From NCBI GenBank assembly GCA_043228905.1, contig JBHGNT010000005.1, positions 2,108,001 through 2,172,000 on the forward strand: 64,000 nt of DNA, written 5' to 3'. The translations under genes were made by a program, and so were the position numbers. Shown here piece by piece: positions 20,410-29,505 of the stretch; the first letter of the stretch is position 1; each line of letters starts with the position of its first letter. The stretch is from Azolla caroliniana (lineage: Eukaryota; Polypodiophyta). Under the pieces are notes generated by a model. The model was given only the letters and a program-made list of their open reading frames with translations, searched no databases and had not been told where the DNA came from.

Positions 20410-23400
20410 ACCTGTACGATAAAGCCGAAGAAACCTTGTACCATAGGTAGGGAATTTTTGTTCTCCGACAGCGGAGCGTGTACGGTAGTCGGCATCGGCG
20501 GCCGAGAGAAGAGAAAGGCGGAGGGGAGACTTCGAGCGTGCGGAGTTCTCGGCCCTGACGAGGAAATCGACGGAGCCGTGGAGGCGGTCTCATTCGACGA
20601 CACCTTGGGGATGCTGGGAAAGGTAGTCGAAGAAGGCCTTAACGAAGACCGGACGATACCGGTGTGTTCCGAGGAGATGTACGAAGTCATTGCGGACTTC
20701 GGTCGAGGGCTTGAGTCGGTACGAACGGCCCACGTAAGCACCAAGTACAAGACTGTGGACCGGAAGGTAAGGCCAGTCGCGGCACCCTTACCGGAGGACA
20801 GCGCGTCGAGAATCAAAGGGGTTGCATCGGACCCTAGTCTACGAGATCCGGCCTGCATAGGACACACCTTCACCGACGAGACGCTCCGAGAGCTCAAAAT
20901 CGGTGGGGGCGGGTTCCTACTGCCGGCGGAGGAAGACCGGTTTCGGAGAATGCTCGGAAGGCACGGGAAAGCCTTCGCATTCTCACCGGAGGAAATCGGG
21001 TGCGTCGACCCGACGATCGTGGAGCCGATGGTGATATTCACGGTACCGCATGTACCATGGAATCTCAAGCCAATCCCGGTTCCGAGAGCTCACATCCCGA
21101 AGTTGATGGAGCTGCTGAGGCAGAAAGTTGATATGGGAATTCTCGAGCCGTCGAGCGCCCCATATTCGAATCGATGGTTTACCGTACCGAAGAAAAACGG
21201 TTCGTTGCGCTTCATCCAGGACCTGCAGCCGGTCAATCGAGTGACGATTCGGAACGCAGGGATCGGACCGACCATAGACGAGTTCGCGGAGGCCTTCGCC
21301 GGAAGGTCAATTTACTCGGTCGGGGATCTATACTCAGGGTACGACCAGTTCCAGCTAGCCGTGGAGAGCAGAGACATTACGACGATGCGAACTCCCCTCG
21401 GCTTAGTTCGGATGTGTACACTGCCGCAAGGAGGGACCAACTCGGTGGCCCACATGGTGAATGCGATGAACAAGGTTCTGAGGGACTGTATCCCGGACAT
21501 CACCATGCCGTTTCTGGACGACATCCCGATCAAGGGATGCCCGGTGGAAGAAAAGGACGAGACGATCGGCCCGGACGGATGCCGGCGATTCGTGGCGACG
21601 CACATCGACGACTGCGAGAAGGTGCTGCAAAGGCTAGAGGATGCGAGACTCACCTTCTCCGGGGAGAAGTCGGCCTTCGGGCAGTCAGAAATCATGGTGG
21701 TCGGACACCTGTGCGGACCATATGGCCGGAAACCGTCTCCGGCAAAGGTAGAAGCCATCTCCGCGATGAAGCCCGACTGCAGCTCGGTCACGGAAGTACG
21801 GAGATTCCTGGGGGCATGCGCGTTCTACCACATATGGATCCCGCATTACGCACACGTCGCGGAGCCACTGTACGGGTTGCTGAAAAGGGGGCGAAGGTTC
21901 GAATGGCTAGACGAGCACGCGGAATCGGTCCGGAAGCTGAAAGAGGCTCTTGCAGCGGCACCGGCACTTCGGAAGGCGGTATACGGGAAGGGTACCCCGG
22001 TATTCATAACGGTGGATACCAGTCCGACCGGGATCGGATGGGTCGTGAACCAGGAAGACGAGGACGGCAATCGGTTTCCGATCCGATTCGGCGCGAAAGT
22101 CCTCAGTGAACGGCAGCGAGGATACGCCCAGGTTAAACGCGAACTCTGGGGTATTGTTTCGGCGGTTAAGGCCGACAAAGACTACCTGATAGGGACAGAA
22201 GTGATCATCGAGACGGATTGCCTGCCGATTCTCGGTATGGTTTCCGGATGCGCGACTCCGGACCTGGCGATGCTCAGGTGGATAGCGTACATCAAGTCCC
22301 TGGACCCGGAAATACGACACATTTCCGGGAAAGACAACGCCATGGCCGACATGCTTTCAAGAGCGAGGTTCGACGACGAGGGCGGCATGGTTTCGGAAGA
22401 CGAAGAAGTCGGCGTGGATTTCTTCGAGGCGGCATACATGACGACCGACGGGATGAGCACTCCGGCGCTTAACGAGTTCGACGCGAGCAAGTACGACGGG
22501 GAGTGGCTACAGATCGGCGGGTTTTTGAAGACAATGACGCCCGATGCGTCATGGACGAAGGAAGAGGCCAACCGGATCCGGAAGAAAGCATATCGATTCT
22601 TTCTCCGAGATGGGCATTTGTGGAAGCACCCGAAGAAGAGGAACGGCGTCCCGCTCCGGGTGGTGGCGATGAAGGAAGAACAGGAGGAGCTACTGGCGGC
22701 CTACCACGACAGCCCTTGGGCCGGACACCGTGGAACGTGGGCGACATTTGAGAAGCTGAAGGGGAAGTACTGGTGGCCGGGATTGTACCGGGACGTGCAT
22801 CGGTTCGTGTCAACTTGCGAGAGTTGTCAGATGCACTCGATAGTCCGACACCGGGACGGGCTTCGCCCTACGTACCCTCCGACTATCCACTTCAAATGGA
22901 TGGTAGATCTAGTGACGATGCCGATGGGGGTAGGACAGATGCGGTATCTGGTCCTAGCGCGGGAAGACCTGACGAACCAGGTGGAAGGCCGAGCCCTTCA
23001 GAATAAGACGACCGCGGCCGTGTGTCGGTTCCTGATCGAGGACGTGATATGCCGGTACGGGTGCGTCGGGAAGATCGTGGCTGACCGAGGGGAGTTGGAC
23101 ACCGAGGAAGCCGCGGAGCTGTTTGATCGGCTGGGAGTCAAACTCTCGCTCACCACTGCGTACAACCCGGAGGCGAATGGAAAGGTGGAGCGCGGACACG
23201 GGCCGATCGTTAAAGCGCTGGTTCGGGCATGCGGGGGCCAAATCGGTAACTGGCCGCGACTTCTACCATATGCTTTGTGGGCCGACCGGACTACGCACAG
23301 TTCGGTAACCGGGTACATGCCGACAGAGCTCATGTTCGGCCAGAAGCCGATCATGCCGATGGAACGAACAATCTCCTCATGGGCAACGGTCGACTGGAGG

Positions 23401-23841
23401 GACGAGGTGAGCCGGGAGGACTTGTTGGCAGCGCGCATACGACAACTCGAACGGAAACCGGAGGACGTGGAGACGGCTGCAGAAAGGATCCGAGTGGCGA
23501 GGATAAAGAACAAGGCCAGGTTCGACCGGACGCACCGACTCCGACCGAAGAAGATCGAACAAGGTGACTGGGTGCTCGTCTACGACAGCAGCCTCGACAA
23601 CCAGCACCGAGCCACACGAAAGTTCGCACGTAGGTGGTTCGGGCCTTACGTGGTACGGAGCGCCAATGACAACGGGACATATCACCTGGCGGAACTCGAC
23701 GGTACGAGAATAGCGATACCCGTGGCCGGGAAGAGGATCAAAGCTTTCAAGAAGCGGCACGACGACGAACCCGACCCGATTCTCCTGGACAGCAGCGACG
23801 ACCGATTCGAGGCCGAGGAAGGGCCGGCAGGCGAAGAGTAA
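20353..23841 (+). CDS. pol: Pol of element A: RT, RNase H, integrase (-1 frame)
   Basis: The frame is open from the gag slip site (first -1 codon GAG at 20353) to TAA at 23839-23841, 1162 residues. It lacks an early ATG; the first conserved ATG of D1 and F is ACG here. That supports expression as a Gag-Pol fusion. RT has RWFTVPKKNGSLRFIQDLQP near residue 273 and catalytic FLDDIPIKG near 386. RNase H starts at VTVDTS-like ITVDTSPTGIGW near 550, with ETDCLPILGMV. Integrase has the HHCC finger (H..H in HDSPWAGHRGTW, then CESC) near 785-822 and the acidic triad (MVDLVTMP, VADRGEL, NGKVERG). A GPY module (RRWFGPYVV) lies near 1095. There is no chromodomain; the tail is short and acidic. Intact. 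Confidence 0.92.
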   Translation, partial: ERTAKAWGRDSPDTPGKPHTCTIKPKKPCTIGREFLFSDSGACTVVGIGGREKRKAEGRLRACGVLGPDEEIDGAVEAVSFDDTLGMLGKVVEEGLNEDRTIPVCSEEMYEVIADFGRGLESVRTAHVSTKYKTVDRKVRPVAAPLPEDSASRIKGVASDPSLRDPACIGHTFTDETLRELKIGGGGFLLPAEEDRFRRMLGRHGKAFAFSPEEIGCVDPTIVEPMVIFTVPHVPWNLKPIPVPRAHIPKLMELLRQKVDMGILEPSSAPYSNRWFTVPKKNGSLRFIQDLQPVNRVTIRNAGIGPTIDEFAEAFAGRSIYSVGDLYSGYDQFQLAVESRDITTMRTPLGLVRMCTLPQGGTNSVAHMVNAMNKVLRDCIPDITMPFLDDIPIKGCPVEEKDETIGPDGCRRFVATHIDDCEKVLQRLEDARLTFSGEKSAFGQSEIMVVGHLCGPYGRKPSPAKVEAISAMKPDCSSVTEVRRFLGACAFYHIWIPHYAHVAEPLYGLLKRGRRFEWLDEHAESVRKLKEALAAAPALRKAVYGKGTPVFITVDTSPTGIGWVVNQEDEDGNRFPIRFGAKVLSERQRGYAQVKRELWGIVSAVKADKDYLIGTEVIIETDCLPILGMVSGCATPDLAMLRWIAYIKSLDPEIRHISGKDNAMADMLSRARFDDEGGMVSEDEEVGVDFFEAAYMTTDGMSTPALNEFDASKYDGEWLQIGGFLKTMTPDASWTKEEANRIRKKAYRFFLRDGHLWKHPKKRNGVPLRVVAMKEEQEELLAAYHDSPWAGHRGTWATFEKLKGKYWWPGLYRDVHRFVSTCESCQMHSIVRHRDGLRPTYPPTIHFKWMVDLVTMPMGVGQMRYLVLAREDLTNQVEGRALQNKTTAAVCRFLIEDVICRYGCVGKIVADRGELDTEEAAELFDRLGVKLSLTTAYNPEANGKVERGHGPIVKALVRACGGQIGNWPRLLPYALWADRTTHSSVTGYMPTELMFGQKPIMPMERTISSWATVDWRDEVSREDLLAARIRQLERKPEDVETAAERIRVARIKNKARFDRTHRLRPKKIEQGDWVLVYDSSLDNQHRATRKFARRWFGPYVVRSANDNGTYHLAELDGTRIAIPVAGKRIKAFKKRHDDEPDPILLDSSDDRFEAEEGPAGEE

Positions 23842-23876
23842 AGGCGGGCCGGTTTTCTCCGTGCCAACTTAATTTG

Positions 23877-23913
23877 GCGCATGCCGGTGGATGCGCGGTT
23901 AGGTGGGGGCGGA
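23877..23913 (+). promoter_or_regulatory. Pre-PPT hairpin and polypurine tract (A)
   Basis: GCGCAT (23877-23882) and ATGCGC (23891-23896) form a 6-bp stem with an 8-nt loop. The G-rich tract GGTTAGGTGGGGGCGGA follows at 23897-23913, directly before the 3' LTR. The hairpin covaries in O and C2. The tract primes plus-strand synthesis. Confidence 0.72.
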
Positions 23914-24612
23914 TGTCGTGAAGAAAACCGCCCACAAGAGGAATCGGAGGAACAAGGCGTGGTAAACGGCTCTACACACACACACGAGCGCCAAGAAGTA
24001 CCTAAGGACGAAGTAGGTACATACGAGGATCCTAGGTGGGTAGATCCGGTTGGTATGCAGTTAATGCCAAACGGCCTCTTGACGGGCTATAAAAGGAAGA
24101 GGGAGAATAGAAGTGAGACATCTCGCGCAGGAGAGGACGAAGTGCTGCCGAACCGATTTCGAAGCTCTCTCACTCCTGCTTTCTCTGTCTTCTGCTCCAT
24201 CGCGTACCTGTGCAGGTTTCGAGGAGGCTTGCGCTGTTCCGTGGAACGCCCCGAGTGCGTCCTGCAGCACCTCCGACCTGTTTTCCCCTTTCTGTGCGTC
24301 GCGACATACAGGGGTCGGCATCTGTTCGCCGCCCTGTTCGTCTTCGTTAGTATCTATTTCGTGCCCCACCGTGGGTTGTAATACTTTAGCCTGTTATTTT
24401 CTTGCATTCATAAGTACATATCTCTCGTTGTTGCGTCCATCTGCGTCGGCGTTTATTTGTGATCTCTGTTTGTTGGGCCGTGTCCCTGTGCAATCTTCGG
24501 ATCTGTGTAATCGGGTCTCTCTCTCCTTCTCTCTCTCTCTCTCTTGCTCTTCGGTCCAAGACCCCCGTGGTCCCTCCTCCTTTCTGCACGCAAGGGCGTA
24601 GCAACCCCGACA
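23914..24612 (+). repeat. A 3' LTR (699 bp)
   Basis: Identical to 17485-18183 except at 24278. It is followed by the target duplication ACGT and then the rest of the O LTR. Confidence 0.95.
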
Positions 24613-24616
24613 ACGT

Positions 24617-24657
24617 TTTATGGGATTTTCACACTATTGTCGAAAATCTTCACGACA
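24617..24657 (-). repeat. O 3' LTR, proximal part
   Basis: These 41 bases complete the O 3' LTR interrupted by A. In minus sense they begin TGTCGTGAAGATTTTCG. They match 37134-37174 with few changes. Confidence 0.9.
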
Positions 24658-24694
24658 TCCACCCCCACCAAACCGCACGTCCTCCGGTACGTGC
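24658..24694 (-). promoter_or_regulatory. Polypurine tract and pre-PPT hairpin (O)
   Basis: In minus sense GCACGT..ACGTGC (24694-24675) forms the same 6-bp stem and 8-nt loop seen in A, with three positions changed in pairs. It is followed by GGTTTGGTGGGGGTGGA and the LTR. Confidence 0.7.
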
Positions 24695-24729
24695 CAAGAA
24701 GAGAAGAAGTGAGATTTCGGCTACGATGA

Positions 24730-27700
24730 TCAATTAGATTCCTCCATGTCTTCATTTTCATCCGGCCTATTATGTTCATCATCGAGGTAATCGAGGTCAG
24801 GATCCTTGTCTTGTCTTTTCTTGAAAAGCTTTACTCTTTTTCCCGCAATGGGTACGGCCAACCTTGATCCGTCTAGTTCCGCAAGGTGGTATGTGGCATT
24901 ATCGTTGGCACTTGTCACCACATACGGCCCGAACCATCTTCTTGCGAACTTCCTTGTTGTACTGTGTTGATTGTCAAGGGTGCTGTCGTAAACCAAAACC
25001 CAATCCCCTTCTTCAATCTTCTTGGGACGAAGTCGATGCGTGTTGTGGAACCAAACTTTGTTCTTTACTCGGGCTGCCTTCATCATCTTTTGCGCTTTTT
25101 CTAAATCTTCAGGTCTTCTTTCAAGTTGCCTTATCCGCGCTGCTAATAACTCTTCTCGGCTCATCTCGTTCTCCCACGGTATCGCTACCCATGAGGCGAT
25201 CGTTCTTTCGATGGGCATAATCGGCTTTTGTCCATACATAAGCTCCGTCGGCATATACCCTGTCACTGAGCTATGTGTCGTTCTATCGGCCCACAAGGCA
25301 TAGGGTAATAGTCGTGGCCAATTCCCGACTCGATTGTTGTATGCCCGTACGATGGATTTAACGATAGGTCCACGCCCTCGCTCGATCTTCCCATTTGCTT
25401 CCGGATTGTAGGCAGTCGTGAGGGAGAGCTTCACACCTAGTCTTTTGAAGAGCTCCGTCGCTTCGTGCGCGTCCAACTCCCCTCGGTCGGCCACTATCTT
25501 CCCTACACATCCATATCGGCAAACAACATCTTCAAGTAGAAATTTGCAAACGGTTGAAGTCGTCTTATTTGTCAAGGCTCGTCCTTCCACTTGATTTGTC
25601 AAGTCTTCCCTTGCCAGCGCTAAGTACTTCATTTGTCCCACTCCCATTGGCATCGAGACCAGATCCACCATCCATTTGAAGTGTATGGTGAGTGGGTATG
25701 TCGGCTTTAACTCATCACGATGACGTATATTTGAATATACTTGGCAAGTTTCGCATGTGGACACGAAATGGAGTACATCTTTGTACATGCTTGGCCACCA
25801 GTACTTCTCCTTCAACTTTTCGAATGTCGCCCATGTTCCTCTATGACCTGCCCAAGCACTCTCGTGGAATTCGGTCATCAGCGTCTCTTGCTCTTCTTTC
25901 TTTACCACCACTCGACGTGGTATTCCTGTCCTTCTTTTTGGATGTCGCCAAAGGAATCCTCCCTTCAAGAAGTATCGATAAGCTTTCTTTCGGATTCGTA
26001 GGGCCTCCTCCTTTGTCAACGAAGCATCTGTCGTCAATGTTCTTAGGAATCTACCGATGAGTAACCATTCTCCTTCGTACTCGTTCTCGTTGAAGGCGTG
26101 GAGGGTTTGCGTGTCCTGGTCTTCCGCCGACAATCGAGCCATCTTGAAGAAGTTGAGGGCGACATCTTCATCTTCCGAAACCATGTTACTTCCATTTGAA
26201 AATCTTGCCCTCGACAGCATGTCAGCCATGGCGTTCTTCTTCCCTGCGATGTGACGGATCTCTGGGTTTAAAGACTTGATGTAGGCGATCCACCTTAGCA
26301 TAGCAAGATTTGGGGTCGCACATCCCGAGACCATTCCGAGAATTGGGAGACAATCTGTCTCTATTATCACTTCTGACCCGATCAAGTAATCTTTGTCCGT
26401 CTTCACTGCCGACACAATACCCCAAAGTTCCCGCTTGACTTGGGCATATCTTTGTTGCCGTTCACTGAGAACCTTTGCTCTGAACCGGACGGCATATCGC
26501 GCATTATCTTCACCTTCTTGATTGATGACCCACCCGATTCCGTTTGGGCTTGTATCTACGGTCACGTAAATTGGTTTCCCTTCGGCATAGTCGGCCTTCC
26601 TTAGTGCCGGAGCTTCAAGAAGCAGTTTCTTTAATCTTCGCATCGCCTCTGTGTGCTCGTCTAGCCATTCGAACTTTATTCTTTTCTTTAGTAGTCCATA
26701 TAACGGTTCGGCGACATGAGCGTAGTGAGGAATCCATATATGATAAAACGCGCACGCTCCAAGGAACCTTCGAACCTTCGTTTGGTTTTCGCATTCTTCT
26801 TTCATGTCTTGGATTGCGTTCACTTTGGATGGCGAGGGCTTCCGGCCGTATGCTCCACACAAGTGACCTACCACCAAGATCTCCGGTTGCCCGAATGCGG
26901 ATTTTTCTCCCGAAAATGTCAAATTCGCATCTTCGAGCCTTTGAAGCACCTTCTCGCAATCTTTCATATGATCCGCAACGAACTTTCTACAACCTTCCAT
27001 ATCTTTCGATTCATCTTTCTCCTCATCCGAACATCCTTTTATCGGAATATCATCCAAGAATGGCATCGTGATGTCCGGAATGCAATCCTTCAAGACTTTA
27101 TTCATGGCATTCACCATATGAGCCACCGAGTTCGTTGCGCCTTGGGGTAAGGTACACATCCGCACAAGCCCGATCGGAGTCCTCATGGTTGTAATGTCCC
27201 GACTGTCGATCGCCAATTGGAATTGGTCATATCCGGAGTAGAGATCGCCAATGGAGTAGATGGACCGGCCGCAAACGCTTCGGCAAATTTGTCCACGCTC
27301 GGACCGATTCCGGCATTTCGAATTGTCACCTTGTTGATGGGTTGAAGATCTTGGATGAATCGCAATGATCCATTCTTCTTCGGCACCGTGAACCACCTAT
27401 TGGTATAAGGAGCATTCGACGTTTCTAGAATTCCCATACTCACCTTCTCCTTTAAGAGCTCGATCAGCTTTGGAAGGTGTGCTCTCGGAACCGGTATCGG
27501 TTTCAAATTCCAAGGCACATGAGGCACCGTGAAGATCACCATCGGCTCTATAACCTTTGGGTCGGCGCATCTGATTTCTCGTGGGAACATTCGCGAAACA
27601 TTCGCTCCTCTTCAGGGAGAAGGAAATCCTCCTTTCCAACTCGTAGCTTCCCCTTCGTCTCTTTGGTGAAGTCATGACCTATCTTCTTCGGATCTCTTAA

Positions 27701-27849
27701 GCTTGGATCGTTAGTGACTTCCTTCATCTTTTGCCAGCTATCTTCCGGTAGCGGAACTGCAACTAGCTTGATCTTCTTATCCACCGTCTTATATTTCGTG
27801 TTGATGTCAGCTTCCTTCATTGAGATGCCACGACGGTATTCATCGATGA
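24730..27849 (-). pseudogene. Pol of element O (RT, RNase H, integrase), frameshifted
   Basis: Main frame 27396-24730 (888 codons) carries RT from GRSIYSIGDLYSGYDQFQLA, catalytic FLDDIPIKGC, RNase H (VTVDTSPNGIGW, ETDCLPILGM), the integrase finger (HESAWAGHRGTW, CETC), the catalytic acids (MVDLVSMP, VADRGEL, NGKIERG) and the GPY module (RRWFGPYVV). The N-terminal part lies in two other frames (27820-27548 and 27590-27183), so there are frameshifts near 27585 and 27200-27390. The extreme N-terminus continues beyond the B insertion at 33544-33871. Codon usage is more AT-rich than in A or D, marking a diverged sister family. It ends with an acidic tail and TAA before the PPT. Confidence 0.9.
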
Positions 27850-27854
27850 TAGCG

Positions 27855-28295
27855 TGTCATGGCAAGACTCGAACCCATGACTTTATGCTACATGGGTCGA
27901 GCTCTTACCATTACATTATGAATTGTATTTTGTAGGATATTATTTTCATTTATACTTTATCATAGAAAATTGATGTATATTCCAGATCTCTCTGGAACAT
28001 TCTAGAAGCTTCAGGATTATTCCTAAAAACACTATAAAAGGAGGCACAAGGCATTGTTTTGAACCAAATTGGTTCAACGCCAGTCTTAAGCCTCTTAGCC
28101 GCTTGTACTTATCTTTTCACATAATATATAGTTGTTGTCATCATCTCTCTCTCTCTCTCTCATTCTCGCTATCTCTCTCTCTCTCCTCTTCTCACTTCCT
28201 CTCTCGGGAATCTTACGCAGTCCCGTCCTCTTAGTACTAATAGTACTGCTGTTCTTAGTACTAATTCCATCTCTGTTTTAGTACTATTCCTGACA
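27855..28295 (+). repeat. B 5' LTR (441 bp)
   Basis: Starts TGTCATGGCAAG and ends TTCCTGACA. It has TATAAAAG at 28033-28040, the palindrome TTGAACCAAATTGGTTCAA at 28059-28077, CT-rich runs and four TAGTACTA-type motifs near the 3' end. The first 60 bases read in reverse are tRNA-like (a B box within GGGTTCGAGTC). Confidence 0.95.
28033..28077 (+). promoter_or_regulatory. B promoter TATA and predicted transcript start with self-primer
   Basis: TATAAAAG at 28033 places initiation near 28063-28068. AAATTGGTTCAA at 28066-28077 would be the first bases of the RNA. They are exactly complementary to 28298-28309, just after the LTR. The start site itself is inferred. Confidence 0.6.
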
Positions 28296-28309
28296 GTTTG
28301 AACCAATTT
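28296..28309 (+). promoter_or_regulatory. Candidate self-primer binding site of B
   Basis: Two bases after the LTR, TTGAACCAATTT (28298-28309) is the exact complement of LTR bases 28066-28077. No tRNA-type TGG start follows the LTR. The layout is that of Tf1/sushi self-priming retrotransposons. Confidence 0.65.
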
Positions 28310-28364
28310 CTTCCTCTAGCCTACTTGTCACTCTCCCTCATCCTCCTACCCTTTTCTCTATACT

Positions 28365-29501
28365 ATGGCTACGGTTAGCGCCCAAGAATACCAATCCGTT
28401 TTCTCTGAGCTACAGTGCCTAAAAGAAAAGTTTGTTGCCCTGGAACAAGAAAACCAACGGTTGATAGGGGATCTGCAACAAATCGCTCTGGAAAAACAAC
28501 AAACGCAACAACAACATGGGGAGTTAGCGTTACGGGTACAACAACTCGAAGCAGCGTTGCAACAACAAGGATCCAGTCCCCAAGGATTTCATAAAGAGCC
28601 CAAGATTGGACTTCCTGTGAAATTTGATGGAACGCGTTCGCAATTCCGGGGATTCCTTAATCAGGTACGCTTAGTCATCCAGATGCATCCTTCCTGATAT
28701 CCCACTGATGCATCTCGAGTCGGCCTAATAGGCACGCTACTTAGCGGTTCAGCCTTGGCATGGTTTGCTCCGCTTCTAGAAAAACAATCACCCTTACTTA
28801 ATAACTTTGAAGATTTTATTGGTGAGTTTAAAGCCTGCTTTGGAGACACCGACAGCATCAGGACGGCGATCAACAAGATCCGGCGATTGCGTCAAGGCGA
28901 TCGTCCAGCCTCTGCCTACGCGGCGGATTTCCGCCTACTTGCTTCAGATATACCCTGGGATGATCAAGCACTAATGGAGCAGTTTCGCTATGGCTTGCGA
29001 AACGATGTCAAAGATCTACTTCTAACTTTCCCCGAAGAACCAAAGTCTCTTACGGAGGCAATCAGTCGAGCAGTTCGATGTGACAACCGCCTTTTTGAAC
29101 GGCGTTCAGAACGTCAATTACAGATACCACGCTCTAGGCCAGAGCCCACTTACGCCGCAGTCGCGGCTAAACCGTTTGCACGAGACATACCTCAAGCAAA
29201 TACTTCGACACCGATGGAGATCGATACCATGCGTCGACGCGGCCCGTTATCGGAAGAAGAAAAGCAACGACGATGTGCCAATCGATTATGTCTTTATTGC
29301 GGTGGACCAGGACATATCGCCATCAATTGTCCCCATAGGACAAGAAGACAGGTAATCAAATCGTCGCCTGTACTAAACCCGAGTCAATTCTTCCCTTCGG
29401 AGTGTCTGATAGTATTAATAGTACTAATAGAGTGTCAGATAGTATTCATAGTACTAATAGCCCAAGTATCTCAAATAAATTTGAAATCCTTAGTCAATTA
29501 G
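28365..29501 (+). pseudogene. Gag of chromovirus B, one premature stop
   Basis: ATG at 28365 opens a coiled-coil N-terminus (repeated Gln/Leu heptads). A capsid-like core follows (PVKFDGTRSQFRGFLNQVRL, LAWFAPLLEKQ, FKACFGDTDS), then a CCHC knuckle CLYCGGPGHIAINC near 29296-29337. TGA at 28695-28697 interrupts the same frame at MHPS*YPTD, most simply a CGA-to-TGA change. The last 30 codons are an unusual Ile/Leu/Val-rich stretch produced by TAGTACTA repeats, suggesting a recent frameshift or expansion at the gag end. TAG at 29499-29501. Confidence 0.87.
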
Positions 29502-29505
29502 ATGA

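Larger units (their letters stand above)
17383..24612 (+). mobile_element. Intact Ty3/gypsy element A inserted in O 3' LTR
   Basis: Flanked by a 4-bp duplication ACGT (17379-17382 and 24613-24616). Excision restores the O LTR exactly as in its other copy. Order is a 102-bp terminal remnant (17383-17484), 5' LTR (17485-18183), tRNA-Trp-like PBS, Gag-protease ORF, -1 frame pol ORF, hairpin, PPT, 3' LTR (23914-24612). The two 699-bp LTRs differ at one position that I can find (T at 17849, C at 24278). Both ORFs are unbroken, so this is a very recent and possibly active copy. Confidence 0.93.

Noticed and set aside
20458-20460. TTG start for a separate pol ORF in A
   Set aside because: The frame is open upstream to the gag slip site and is conserved there as protein in D1 and F, so Gag-Pol fusion fits better than a TTG start.
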